DNA of 64,000 bases from Streptomyces sp. SLBN-31 (lineage in GTDB: Bacteria > Actinomycetota > Actinomycetes > Streptomycetales > Streptomycetaceae): positions 1,488,001 through 1,552,000 of the forward strand of contig NZ_VFNC01000001.1 of NCBI RefSeq assembly GCF_006715395.1. The letters are read 5' to 3'. Below are positions 45,101-52,753 of the stretch, piece after piece. Position 1 is the first letter of the stretch; every line of letters starts with the position of its first letter. The notes below the pieces were generated by a model. That model made no database searches. It saw only the letters and a program-made list of their open reading frames with translations, and was not told where the DNA came from. The translations under genes were made by a program, and so were the position numbers.

Positions 45101-46001
45101 CGCCGTCCGCCATCGACGGGTAGATGCGGTACGACAGTTCGGTGTCGCGGCCGACCGCCACGTTCACGTCGAAGACCTTGTTGTACGAGTACGCCCGGCC
45201 GTCGGCCGTGTGCCGACCGGCGTAACGCAGGGCCCTCTTTCCGGTGAACCCGGCCGCCGCCTTGGCGGTGGGCGAACCGCTGGGCCCGTGGTCGACCAGC
45301 GACAGCATGTCCTGCGGCACCGGGCCGCCGCCCCCGCCCGTGGACAGCTGCAGGTCGGCGAGCTGCAGGATGTCCGCCCCGTTGTTCTTGGTGATGTCCA
45401 GCCGGTAGTGCTGGTACTCGGCCGGCTCGGCGAGCTCGTAGGACTTGGTCTGGAACCGCTCGGAGAAGGTCTCGCCGGCGCGCGAGTCGAGGGTCTTCCA
45501 GTCCTTGCCGTCGGTGGAGCCCTGCAGGGTCCAGTCCCGCGGGTCGCGCTCGTCGTAGTCGTTGGCCGAGGTGAGGGCGTAGGTCACGATCTTCATGGGC
45601 TTGTCGAGGTCGAACTCGGCCCAGCCGGTCGGCTCGAAGGTCAGCCACTTGGTGACCGCCTCGCCGTCGGCGAGGTTCTCCCTCACCTCGCCGCCGCCGG
45701 TGTTCTCGGCGCTCGCGCGGACGTCCGTGACATGGTCGTTGACGTTGCCCGGAATGCCGCTGCTGTAGCCGCCGTCGACGCCCGAGGCCCGCTTGGCGCC
45801 GTCGGCACCGGTGTCGACCGTGTTCAGCCAGTCCGGTGCCGGATCACCCGTCTCGAACGACGACGCGAAACCCCGGTCGGCCTTGGCGGGGGCGGGAGCG
45901 CCGGGCAGCGCGACCGCCGCCCCCTGCGAGCCCACCGCCATGACAAAGGCGGCCGTGATCACGACCGCCGGTCCAAATCTGTGCCGAGCTCTGTGCCGCA
46001 T
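42192..46001 (-). CDS. Secreted multidomain GH92 alpha-mannosidase with two F5/8-type modules
   Basis: A 1269-residue exported enzyme. The signal peptide is about 1-35 (cleavage near PAPAKA). A discoidin/F5-8-type carbohydrate module follows (about 85-230; WLTFEPTGWAEFDLDKP, DWTLQGSTDGKDWKTL). Next come a concanavalin-like insert, the GH92 sandwich and barrel (SPWMGDRQTFQLMP; GDEDNGEQSAWYLFSALGFYPL), and a C-terminal second F5/8 module (about 1170-1269; GWTLQASDDDGTTWKTV). It probably trims alpha-mannosides of fungal walls or glycoproteins. GGGAGGG precedes ATG 46001. It heads an operon with GH67 and carries the same operator as the first GH92 gene. Confidence 0.9.
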   Translation of the reverse strand: MRHRARHRFGPAVVITAAFVMAVGSQGAAVALPGAPAPAKADRGFASSFETGDPAPDWLNTVDTGADGAKRASGVDGGYSSGIPGNVNDHVTDVRASAENTGGGEVRENLADGEAVTKWLTFEPTGWAEFDLDKPMKIVTYALTSANDYDERDPRDWTLQGSTDGKDWKTLDSRAGETFSERFQTKSYELAEPAEYQHYRLDITKNNGADILQLADLQLSTGGGGGPVPQDMLSLVDHGPSGSPTAKAAAGFTGKRALRYAGRHTADGRAYSYNKVFDVNVAVGRDTELSYRIYPSMADGDRDYDATNVSVDLAFTDGTYLSGLGATDRHGFSLSPQGQGAAKVLYVNQWNDVASRIGSVAAGKTVDRILVAYDSAKGPAKFRGWLDDIALRRVAPGKPKAHLADYALTTRGTNSSGSFSRGNNFPATAVPHGFNFWTPVTNASSLSWLYDYARANNDDNLPTIQAFSASHEPSPWMGDRQTFQLMPSAQSGTPDTGREARELAFRHENETARPYYYGVRFENGLKAEMAPTDHAAALRFTYPGDDASVVFDNVTEQAGLSLDKDNGIVTGYSDVKSGLSTGATRLFVYGVFDKKATDGASSGVKGYLRFDAGDDHTVNLRLATSLISVDQAKDNLRQEIPDGTSFDTVKNRARQVWDRLLGKVEVEGATPDQLTTLYSSMYRLYLYPNSGFEKVGSTYRYASPFSPMPGPDTPTHTGAKIVDGKVYVNNGFWDTYRTTWPAYSFLTPSQAGEMVDGFVQQYKDGGWTSRWSSPGYADLMTGTSSDVAFADAYVKGVKFDAKAAYDAAVKNATVVPPASGVGRKGMATSPFLGYTGTDTHEGLSWAMEGYVNDYGIARMGRALYEKTGDKRYQEESQYFLNRAQDYVNLFDSKAGFFQGRDAKGDWRVDSAKYDPRVWGYDYTETNGWGYAFTAPQDSRGLANLYGGRAKLADKLDEYFSTPETAAPEYVGSYGGVIHEMTEARDVRMGMYGHSNQVAHHVIYMYDAAGQPWKAQKNVREALSRLYVGSEIGQGYHGDEDNGEQSAWYLFSALGFYPLVMGGGEYAVGSPLFKKATVHLENGRDLVVKAPRNSAANVYVQGLRVNGRAWTSTSLPHSLLAKGGVLEFDMGSKPSSWGTGRNAAPVSITQDDKVPTPRTDVLKGDGALFDNTSGTDATVTSVDLPVSGPVKGVQYTVTSSADHSKAPTGWTLQASDDDGTTWKTVDKRSGESFRWDRQTRAFTVGSPGTYGKYRLVFDGQATVSEVELLA

Positions 46002-46031
46002 ACGCCAGCACCCTCCCTGTCTCCTGCACTG

Positions 46032-46043
46032 GACAACGTTGTC
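46032..46043. promoter_or_regulatory. LacI-type operator GACAACGTTGTC before the GH92-GH67 operon
   Basis: A perfect 12-bp palindrome, extended as TTGACAACGTTGTCCA on the minus strand, 31 bp before the GH92 start and so within the promoter. Identical to the site before the first GH92 gene. In the rest of the 46002-46372 gap only the dre-like site below was recognised. Confidence 0.7.
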
Positions 46044-46233
46044 AAGTTCGACGCGCAAGGACCAGTAGTGGGTCAAGTGGGCAGTGATGTCAAGGGTGTT
46101 GCCTGTGGCATTCGGGGCTTATGTCGCGGACTTTTCCGGCAAGGGGCGCACAGGGCGCTCATATTTCCGCGAGGTCTCAACTCGGAAAAGACCCATGGCC
46201 AACCTTGCATTCGATCTTGCTCCGTTGGCGGGA

Positions 46234-46249
46234 AGTGGACTATACCTGT
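46234..46249. promoter_or_regulatory. DasR (dre)-like site upstream of ngcE
   Basis: AGTGGACTATACCTGT matches 12 of 16 positions of the dre consensus AGTGGTCTAGACCACT, keeping the AGTGG-x-CTA-x-ACC core. It lies about 125 bp before the ngcE start. DasR controls GlcNAc and chitin genes, so it would suit this transporter. Confidence 0.5.
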
Positions 46250-46372
46250 CGGCGATTCACACGATCCGTACTTTGCTGTCCGCACTTCCTGCACGACCCT
46301 GCTTGACCTGACCGCGGTGCCGGGGAGGATCCGGTTCACCGCCTGAGTCCTGGAGAAGGCGAGGACTTGAGC

Positions 46373-47827
46373 ATGGGATCCACTTCCGGCGAGAACGAGA
46401 ACAACGGCACCGCGGGCGTCGGCCGCCGCGATCTGATCAGGCGTTCGGCGGCGCTCGGACTGATCTCCGTACCGACCATGAGCTTTCTGTCCGCGTGTGC
46501 GAGCGGTGGCGGGAGCGACGACAACTCGAGCGGCAACGATCAGGGCAAGACGTCCAAGTCCAATCCCTTCGGCGCGAAGAAGGGAACCAAGCTCGACGTC
46601 GTCATCTTCAAGGGCGGTTACGGCGACGACTACGCGAAGGCCTGGGAGGCGGACTTCGCCAAGAACCCCGGCATCACCTCCACCCACACCGGCACCCAGG
46701 AGATCACCGGCAAGCTCCAGCCCCGCTTCAACGCCGGAAACCCGCCGGACATCGTCGACGACTCGGGCGCCCAGCAGATCAAGGTCGACGTCCTGTACAA
46801 GAACGGGCAGCTCCTCGACCTCGCCCCGGTCCTCGACGCCCCGTCCGTGGACGACCCGAGCAAGAAGGTCCGGGACATGCTCATCCCCGGCACCCTCGAC
46901 CCGGGCATCCAGGAGGGCAAGGTCGTCGCCCTCAACTACATCTACACGGTCTGGGGCCTGTGGTACTCCGGCAAGCTTTTCAAGGACAAGGGCTGGGAGC
47001 CGCCGAAGACCTGGGACGACTTCATCAAGGTCTGCCAGGCCGCGAAGAAGGACGGCATCGGCGGCCTCGCCCACCAGGGCAAGTACCCGTACTACATCAA
47101 TGTCGCCATCATGGACATGATCGCCAAGAAGGGCGGCCTCGACGCCGTCAAGGCGATCGACAACCTCGACCCGAAGGCGTTCGTCGGCTCCGCCGCGGCG
47201 CAGGCGGGCGTCGAGGCGATCTACGAGGTCGTGGAGAAGGGCCTGCTGATGCCGGGCACCAACGGCCTGACCCACACCGAGTCGCAGACCCGCTGGAACC
47301 AGTACAAGGCCGCCTTCATCACCTGCGGCTCCTGGCTGGAGAACGAGCAGCTGAAGCAGACGCCCGCGGACTTCGACATGAAGTTCCTGCCGATGCCCCT
47401 GCTGCCCGGCAGCAAGATGCCCTTCGAGGCGATCCGGGCCGGCTCCGGCGAGCCGTTCATCATCCCCGCGAAGGCGAAGAACCTCCCCGGCGCCAAGGAG
47501 TTCATGCGGCACATGCTCTCCAAGGAGTGGTCGACGCTCTTCGCCAAGGAGGCCAACTCGCTCACCATCCTCAAGGACGGCGTCGACGCGAGCGTGAAGC
47601 TGCGCCCCGGCACCCAGTCCACGGTCGAGGCGTCCAAGGCGGCCGGTGACAACACCTTCCGCTACCTGTACCCGGACTGGTACAGCGAGATGGACACCGC
47701 CATCCAGAACGCCTCCAATGAGCTCATGGCCAAGCGCATCCAGCCGAAGGAATGGCTGAAGCGGTGTCAGGCCGCCGTCGACAAGCAGGCGAAGGACCCT
47801 GCGTCCAAGAAGAACCGGCACGAGTAG
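46373..47827 (+). CDS. ngcE: N-acetylglucosamine/chitobiose-binding lipoprotein
   Basis: A 484-residue extracytoplasmic sugar-binding protein. The signal has RRDLIRRSAALGL and lipobox FLSAC (lipid Cys 42), followed by a Ser/Gly spacer and a CUT1 binding fold. Gene order, size and synteny match NgcE of S. coelicolor (SCO6005, from memory), the binding component for GlcNAc and its dimer. ATG 46373 has GAGGAC at proper distance; a TTG two codons upstream is an alternative. The permease genes ngcF and ngcG follow. Confidence 0.87.
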   Translation: MGSTSGENENNGTAGVGRRDLIRRSAALGLISVPTMSFLSACASGGGSDDNSSGNDQGKTSKSNPFGAKKGTKLDVVIFKGGYGDDYAKAWEADFAKNPGITSTHTGTQEITGKLQPRFNAGNPPDIVDDSGAQQIKVDVLYKNGQLLDLAPVLDAPSVDDPSKKVRDMLIPGTLDPGIQEGKVVALNYIYTVWGLWYSGKLFKDKGWEPPKTWDDFIKVCQAAKKDGIGGLAHQGKYPYYINVAIMDMIAKKGGLDAVKAIDNLDPKAFVGSAAAQAGVEAIYEVVEKGLLMPGTNGLTHTESQTRWNQYKAAFITCGSWLENEQLKQTPADFDMKFLPMPLLPGSKMPFEAIRAGSGEPFIIPAKAKNLPGAKEFMRHMLSKEWSTLFAKEANSLTILKDGVDASVKLRPGTQSTVEASKAAGDNTFRYLYPDWYSEMDTAIQNASNELMAKRIQPKEWLKRCQAAVDKQAKDPASKKNRHE

Positions 47828-47849
47828 TTCACGGGGGCGCCGTGGGGGC

Positions 47850-47925
47850 TGTGTGACTTCAGGGCGGCCGCGGGTCGTCCGTGGCTTGTCGCACAGTTCC
47901 CCGCGCCCCTTTCGGGGCGCTGCAC
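47850..47925. repeat. Dispersed Streptomyces palindromic element between ngcE and ngcF
   Basis: CTTCAGGGCGGCCGCGGGTC...GTGGCTTGTCGCACAGTTCCCCGCGCCCC is the common Streptomyces intergenic element, followed by a hairpin GCGCCCC-TTTC-GGGGCGC. In this position it could reduce read-through or stabilise the ngcE message relative to the permease genes. Confidence 0.7.
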
Positions 47926-47948
47926 AGACCGGAATGTCAGGGGCAGGT

Positions 47949-48884
47949 ATGCGCAAAGGGCAGTACAGGTTCGTCACGGGGTTTCTCTTCATTCCCGTGT
48001 TGCTCTACGTGGTCTTCGTGATCTGGCCGTACATCCAGACGTTCGGCTATTCGCTGACCGACTGGAAGGGGCAGTCCCAGACCTTCGACTTCGTCGGCCT
48101 TGACAACTACAGGGCGCTGTTCCAGGACGACGTGTTCATGCAGGCCATCTGGCACAACCTGCAGTTCCTGGTCTTCATCCCGGTGATCACGATCCTGCTC
48201 GCCCTGTTCTTCGCCTTCATGCTGAACGCGGGCGGTCGCAGCAGGGCCGGCGGGGTCCAGGGCGTCGCCGGATCGAAGTTCTACAAAGTGGTCTACTTCT
48301 TCCCGCAGGTGCTGTCGCTGGCGATTCTCGCCGTGCTGTTCAACGCGGTGTACCGCAGTGACGGCGGAGGCCTGCTCAACGGCGCACTGATCAAAATCCA
48401 TCTCGTCGACCCGGGCAATCCCATCGAATGGCTCAATGAGCCGAACATGGTGTTGTGGGCGCTGATGGTCGCCGTGATCTGGCAGGGCGTCGGCTTCTAC
48501 CTGGTGCTGTTCTCGGCGGCCATGCAGTCCATTCCCAAGGACATCTACGAGGCCGCGCTCATCGACGGCGCGAACCGGAACCAGTCGTTCTTCCGCATCA
48601 CCCTGCCGCTGCTGTGGGACACCGTGCAGACGGCCTGGGTGTACCTCGGAATCATCGCGATGGACATGTTCGTCCTGGTCTCCTCGATGACCCAGAACAT
48701 GGGTGCCTACGGCGGCGGACCGGACCACCACAGCGACGTCATGGCGACCGTGATGATGCGCAACTTCCTCTACTACGGCAAGAGCGGATACGCCTGCGCC
48801 ATGGGCGTGATCATGCTGCTGCTCACCCTGATCCTGTCCGTCTTCACGCTGCGCGTCACCCGCCGCGAGCGCATCGAGTTCTGA
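47949..48884 (+). CDS. ngcF: N-acetylglucosamine/chitobiose ABC transporter permease
   Basis: A 311-residue inner-membrane permease with six helices and the EAA loop YEAALIDGANRNQSFFRITLPLLWD. ATG 47949 is preceded by AGGGGCAGG; an in-frame ATG 15 bp upstream has a weaker site. It lies between ngcE and ngcG. The ATPase must come from elsewhere, as is usual for streptomycete sugar importers served by MsiK. Confidence 0.87.
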   Translation: MRKGQYRFVTGFLFIPVLLYVVFVIWPYIQTFGYSLTDWKGQSQTFDFVGLDNYRALFQDDVFMQAIWHNLQFLVFIPVITILLALFFAFMLNAGGRSRAGGVQGVAGSKFYKVVYFFPQVLSLAILAVLFNAVYRSDGGGLLNGALIKIHLVDPGNPIEWLNEPNMVLWALMVAVIWQGVGFYLVLFSAAMQSIPKDIYEAALIDGANRNQSFFRITLPLLWDTVQTAWVYLGIIAMDMFVLVSSMTQNMGAYGGGPDHHSDVMATVMMRNFLYYGKSGYACAMGVIMLLLTLILSVFTLRVTRRERIEF

Positions 48885-48893
48885 GCGGGAGAC

Positions 48894-49823
48894 ATGACGA
48901 TGAGCGCCCCCATCAAGGAGACCCCCGCCGCCCCCGTCGAGCGGCCCGTCGCCCCGCGGCCCGACCGCCCCGGCGAGCAGCGCGGCGAGGGTGTCGTCCT
49001 GAACGTCTTCTCCCACGGCTTCCTCGCCCTGTGGGCCCTGCTGATCGTGCTGCCGCTGCTGTGGCTGGTGATCAGCTCCTTCAAGACCGACGCCCAGATC
49101 GGCGGCTCCGCCTTCGGCTGGCCGCACAACTGGTCCCTGGACGTCTTCCACCGGGCCTGGAGCAAGGGCATCGGCGACTACTTCCTCAACACGGTCATCG
49201 TGCTGGTCTTCTCGGTGCCGCTGACCATGCTGTTCGGCTCCATGGCCGCGTACGTCCTGGCGAGGTACCAGTTCTGGGGCAACCGGCTGCTGTACTACTT
49301 CTTCGTCGCCGGCGCGATGTTCCCTGTCTTCCTCGCCCTGGTCCCGCTGTTCTTCATGGTCAAACGGCTGGACATGCTGAACACCTACCAGGGGCTGATC
49401 CTGGTCTACATCGCCTACTCGATGCCGTTCACGGTGTTCTTCATGCACGCCTTCTTCCGCACCCTGCCCACGGCCGTCTTCGAGGCGGCGGTCCTGGACG
49501 GCGCCTCGCACACCCGGACCTTCTTCCAGGTGATGCTGCCGATGGCCAAGCCGGGCCTGATCAGCGTCGGCATCTTCAACACGCTGGGCCAGTGGAACCA
49601 GTTCATCCTGCCCACGGTCCTGATGCAGCCGCAGAGCGGCGGCGACCCCGAGCGCTATGTGCTCACCCAGGGGCTCATCCAGCTGCAACAGCAGCAGGGG
49701 TACGCCTCCGACCTTCCCGTCCTCTTCGCGGGCGTCACGATCGCCATGATCCCCATGCTGGTGGTGTACCTGTCCTTCCAGCGCCAGGTTCAGGCGGGCC
49801 TCACCTCGGCCACCCTGAAGTAG
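48894..49823 (+). CDS. ngcG: N-acetylglucosamine/chitobiose ABC transporter permease
   Basis: A 309-residue MalG-type permease. A Pro-rich cytoplasmic N-terminus (about 1-35) precedes six helices, and the EAA loop is FEAAVLDGASHTRTFFQVMLPMAKPG. It starts 9 bp after the ngcF stop; MTMSAPIK allows ATG 48894 or 48900. Third and last gene of the ngc operon, followed by a hairpin terminator. Confidence 0.87.
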   Translation: MTMSAPIKETPAAPVERPVAPRPDRPGEQRGEGVVLNVFSHGFLALWALLIVLPLLWLVISSFKTDAQIGGSAFGWPHNWSLDVFHRAWSKGIGDYFLNTVIVLVFSVPLTMLFGSMAAYVLARYQFWGNRLLYYFFVAGAMFPVFLALVPLFFMVKRLDMLNTYQGLILVYIAYSMPFTVFFMHAFFRTLPTAVFEAAVLDGASHTRTFFQVMLPMAKPGLISVGIFNTLGQWNQFILPTVLMQPQSGGDPERYVLTQGLIQLQQQQGYASDLPVLFAGVTIAMIPMLVVYLSFQRQVQAGLTSATLK

Positions 49824-49842
49824 CGCTCCGAAACCGCCCGAC

Positions 49843-49877
49843 CGCGCGCCGTTCCCGCATTTCGGGCACGGCGCGCG
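49843..49877 (+). terminator. Hairpin terminator after ngcG
   Basis: CGCGCGCCGT (49843-49852) pairs perfectly with ACGGCGCGCG (49868-49877), with further CCCG/CGGG pairing inside the loop. Confidence 0.8.
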
Positions 49878-50017
49878 AACGTGTGTGTGCCTGCGGCCAC
49901 GTACCCGGAAACGGTTCAACCTCTTGACGGGAGGCGACCCGAACGGCTCAGCTTAGAGTTCACTAGTTGGACATAGACGGGGCCTCATCGAAGCGGTCCC
50001 GCGCGCAGGAGGTCGTC

Positions 50018-51217
50018 GTGGAGACTCCGGGGTCGCAGTCGTCACTGCACCGAGCCAACCTGGAGCGGGTCGTCCGGGCCGTCCGGCTGGCCGGGTCGCT
50101 CACGCAGGCGGAGATCGCGAGGACCACGGGGCTGTCCGCCGCCACGGTCTCCAACATCGTCCGTGAGCTCAAGGACGGCGGAACGGTCGAGGTCACACCC
50201 ACCTCGGCGGGTGGCCGCAGGGCCCGCAGCGTCTCCCTGAGCGGGGACGCCGGCATCGTCATCGGCGTCGACTTCGGGCACACGCATCTGCGCGTCGCGG
50301 TCGGCAACCTCGCCCACCAGGTGCTCGCGGAGGAGTCCGAGCCGCTGGACGTGGACGCGTCCTCGACGCAGGGTTTCGACCGGGCCGAGGAACTGGTCAA
50401 TCGCCTGATCAGCGCAACGGGGGTGGACCGGTCGAAGATCGCCGGAGTGGGCCTGGGCGTGCCCGGTCCCATCGACGTGGAGTCGGGCACCCTCGGCTCC
50501 ACCGCCATCCTGCCCGGCTGGGCCGGCACCAAGCCCGCCGAGGAGCTGCGGGGGCGGCTCGGCGTGCCCGTGCACGTGGACAACGACGCCAACCTCGGCG
50601 CCCTCGGTGAGCTGGTCTGGGGCAGCGGCAGGGGCGTGCGCGACCTCGCCTACATCAAGGTCGCCAGCGGCGTTGGCGCCGGTCTGGTGATCAACGGCAA
50701 GATCTACCGCGGCCCGGGTGGCACAGCGGGAGAAATCGGTCATATTACTCTTGATGAATCCGGCCCCGTCTGCCGCTGTGGAAACCGCGGCTGCCTGGAG
50801 ACCTTCGCGGCCGCGCGCTACGTGCTGCCGCTGCTCCAGTCCAGTCACGGCACCGATCTGACGATGGAAGGCGTCGTGCGGCTGGCCAGGGACGGAGACC
50901 CGGGCTGCCGTCGGGTGATCGCCGACGTCGGCCGCCACATCGGCTCTGGAGTCGCCAATCTCTGCAATCTGTTGAACCCGAGCAGGGTCGTCCTCGGTGG
51001 TGATCTCGCCGAGGCCGGTGAGCTGGTGCTCGGGCCGATCAGGGAGTCCGTCGGCCGCTATGCGATCCCCAGTGCGGCACGCCAACTGTCCGTGCTTCCA
51101 GGGGCACTTGGAGGTCGGGCGGAGGTACTCGGAGCACTCGCCCTCGCCCTCAGCGAGATGGGTGATTCGACCCTTTTGGACAGCACGCTGCACGCAACCA
51201 CGCCTGCCTTCACTTAG
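50018..51217 (+). CDS. rok7B7: ROK family transcriptional regulator Rok7B7
   Basis: A 399-residue ROK repressor. The N-terminal winged helix spans about 15-70 (LTQAEIARTTGLSAATVSNIVREL). The sugar-kinase-like domain has the DFGHTHLR phosphate loop and the zinc motif GHITLDESGPVCRCGNRGCLE. GTG 50018 follows AGGAGGT; a longer in-frame start lacks one. Immediately upstream of xylFGH, as for S. coelicolor Rok7B7 (SCO6008, from memory), which affects xylose transport, carbon catabolite repression and antibiotic production. The zinc-loop codons (CAT ATT ACT CTT GAT GAA) are unusually AT-rich for this genome. Confidence 0.88.
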   Translation: METPGSQSSLHRANLERVVRAVRLAGSLTQAEIARTTGLSAATVSNIVRELKDGGTVEVTPTSAGGRRARSVSLSGDAGIVIGVDFGHTHLRVAVGNLAHQVLAEESEPLDVDASSTQGFDRAEELVNRLISATGVDRSKIAGVGLGVPGPIDVESGTLGSTAILPGWAGTKPAEELRGRLGVPVHVDNDANLGALGELVWGSGRGVRDLAYIKVASGVGAGLVINGKIYRGPGGTAGEIGHITLDESGPVCRCGNRGCLETFAAARYVLPLLQSSHGTDLTMEGVVRLARDGDPGCRRVIADVGRHIGSGVANLCNLLNPSRVVLGGDLAEAGELVLGPIRESVGRYAIPSAARQLSVLPGALGGRAEVLGALALALSEMGDSTLLDSTLHATTPAFT

Positions 51218-51251
51218 AAAACGCAGGACGTCGTTGCCATCTCGTTAAGTA

Positions 51252-51264
51252 TTTACTTCTTGAC
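51252..51264 (+). promoter_or_regulatory. Match to the Rok7B7 motif at the xylF promoter
   Basis: TTTACTTCTTGAC fits at every position the degenerate motif TTKAMKHSTTSAV that I recall for Rok7B7 targets. It overlaps a TTGACG -35-like hexamer about 75 bp before xylF. A weaker match, TTGACTTCCAGCC, follows at about 51283. Confidence 0.5.
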
Positions 51265-51272
51265 GTCGCACG

Positions 51273-51307
51273 TGCGGCCGAGTTGACTTCCAGCCACCTC
51301 GGCCGCA
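51273..51307. promoter_or_regulatory. Perfect 10-bp inverted repeat in the xylF leader
   Basis: TGCGGCCGAG (51273-51282) and CTCGGCCGCA (51298-51307) are exact complements separated by 15 bases. They could form a 5' UTR hairpin or be a wide operator; they end about 30 bp before the xylF start codon. Confidence 0.55.
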
Positions 51308-51338
51308 ACGACGCGGCCTCGTCAGGGAGGTTTCTCAA

Positions 51339-52445
51339 GTGAACACGCTCATGCGTCGTGCAGCCGTGACCGTAGCGATCTCGGCCCTCGCCGTCTCGGT
51401 CGCCGCCTGTGGCAAGGCCGGTGACAAGAAGAGCAGCGACAGCAGCAGCCAGGGCTCCGGCTCCGGCAGCAAGTCGATCGGCCTGCTCCTGCCCGACAAC
51501 GTCACCGCGCGGTACGAGAAGTTCGACAAGCCGTACTTCGTGGCCAAGGTCAAGGAGTTGTGCGGCGACTGCACCGTCTCCTACGCCAACGCCGCCGCCG
51601 ACCCGGCCAAGCAGGCTCAGCAGATGAGCAGCATGGTCACCAAGGGCGTCAAGGTCATCGTGGTCTCCGCCCAGGACTCCGCCGCGATCAAGTCCTCCAT
51701 CCAGTCCGCGGTGGACAAGGGCGTCAAGGTCATCGCGTACGACCGTCTGGCCCAGGGTCCGGTCTCCGCGTACGTCTCCTTCGACAACGTCAAGGTCGGC
51801 CAGCTCCAGGGCCAGGCCCTGCTGGACGCCCTCGGCTCCAAGGCGAAGAAGTCCTCGAAGATCGTCATGATCAACGGTGACGACGCCGACCCGAACGCCG
51901 GTCAGTTCAAGAAGGGTGCGCACGAGGCCCTCGACGGCAAGGTGAACATCGCCTACGAGCAGTCGGGTCTGTGGAAGGACACCGTCGCCGCGCAGAAGAT
52001 GTCGGCCGCCATCACCCAGCTCGGCGCCAAGAACATCGCCGGCGTCTACGCCGCCAACGACGGCATGGCCGGTGGTATCGCCAACACCCTCAAGGGCGCC
52101 GGTATCAGCGGCATCCCGCTGACGGGCCAGGACGCCGAGCTCGCGGGCATCCAGCGGATCGTCGCCGGTACGCAGTCCTCCACGGTCTACAAGGCCTACA
52201 AGCCGGAGGCCGACACCGCCGCCGAGCTCGCGGTCAACCTGCTCCAGAACAAGGACATCAAGTCCCTGGCCGACACCACCGTCACCAGCGGCTCGGGCGA
52301 CAAGGTCCAGGCCAAGCTGCTGACCCCGGTCTCGGTGACCGTCAAGAACATCAAGGACACGGTCGTCAAGGACGGTCTGTACACCGTCTCCCAGATCTGC
52401 ACCGCGGACTTCGCCGCCGCGTGCAAGAAGGCCGGCCTGCAGTAA
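51339..52445 (+). CDS. xylF: Xylose ABC transporter substrate-binding lipoprotein
   Basis: A 368-residue type-1 periplasmic-binding-protein fold. The lipobox VAAC gives lipid Cys 24, a Ser/Gly/Lys spacer follows, and IGLLLPDNVTARYEKFD opens the XylF domain. VYAANDGMAGGIANTL is the conserved hinge region. GTG 51339 follows AGGGAGG. First gene of xylFGH; a strong hairpin after its stop should allow higher expression than the membrane genes. Confidence 0.92.
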   Translation: MNTLMRRAAVTVAISALAVSVAACGKAGDKKSSDSSSQGSGSGSKSIGLLLPDNVTARYEKFDKPYFVAKVKELCGDCTVSYANAAADPAKQAQQMSSMVTKGVKVIVVSAQDSAAIKSSIQSAVDKGVKVIAYDRLAQGPVSAYVSFDNVKVGQLQGQALLDALGSKAKKSSKIVMINGDDADPNAGQFKKGAHEALDGKVNIAYEQSGLWKDTVAAQKMSAAITQLGAKNIAGVYAANDGMAGGIANTLKGAGISGIPLTGQDAELAGIQRIVAGTQSSTVYKAYKPEADTAAELAVNLLQNKDIKSLADTTVTSGSGDKVQAKLLTPVSVTVKNIKDTVVKDGLYTVSQICTADFAAACKKAGLQ

Positions 52446-52453
52446 AGCCGCTA

Positions 52454-52476
52454 GGGCCCGTCCGACGGACGGGCCC
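52454..52476 (+). terminator. Hairpin after xylF (attenuator or terminator)
   Basis: GGGCCCGTCC pairs perfectly with GGACGGGCCC around a GAC loop, 9 bp after the xylF stop. It would limit read-through into xylGH and protect the xylF 3' end. Confidence 0.75.
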
Positions 52477-52633
52477 GGGCCCGGGGCGCGATCCTCACCG
52501 AACGCGCCCCACACCGCAGGCACCGAACCTGTCCGGCACCCGCGCCGCCTTCATACCCCGCTGCGGGGCGGGTGCCGGACGGAAGCATGGTGGACGCAGC
52601 CGTTGCCAAGAGGCACGGTCCGCGCGCATGTTC

Positions 52634-52691
52634 GACTTGTAAATCAGTGCCGACGGCACACCCCCTTGTAAACAAGTGCTTACGGCACACC
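52634..52691. repeat. Two tandem 29-bp repeats upstream of xylG
   Basis: CTTGTAAATCAG...ACGGCACACCCC (52634-52662) and CTTGTAAACAAG...ACGGCACACCCC (52663-52691) are adjacent and about 85 percent identical. The second copy starts with the dyad CTTGT-AA-ACAAG. They are AT-rich for this genome and lie 60-120 bp before xylG, so they may be regulator sites. The rest of 52477-52753 holds no gene. Confidence 0.6.
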
Positions 52692-52753
52692 CCTCCGCGC
52701 CCTACCCCAAGCGCGGCATCCCCGCCGGTCAGGCGGCGAAGGAGATGGTTCAC

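Noticed and set aside
46084..46311. Small plus-strand open frame in the GH92-ngcE gap
   Set aside because: No ribosome site, no homology recognised, and it covers the dre-like site and promoter region.
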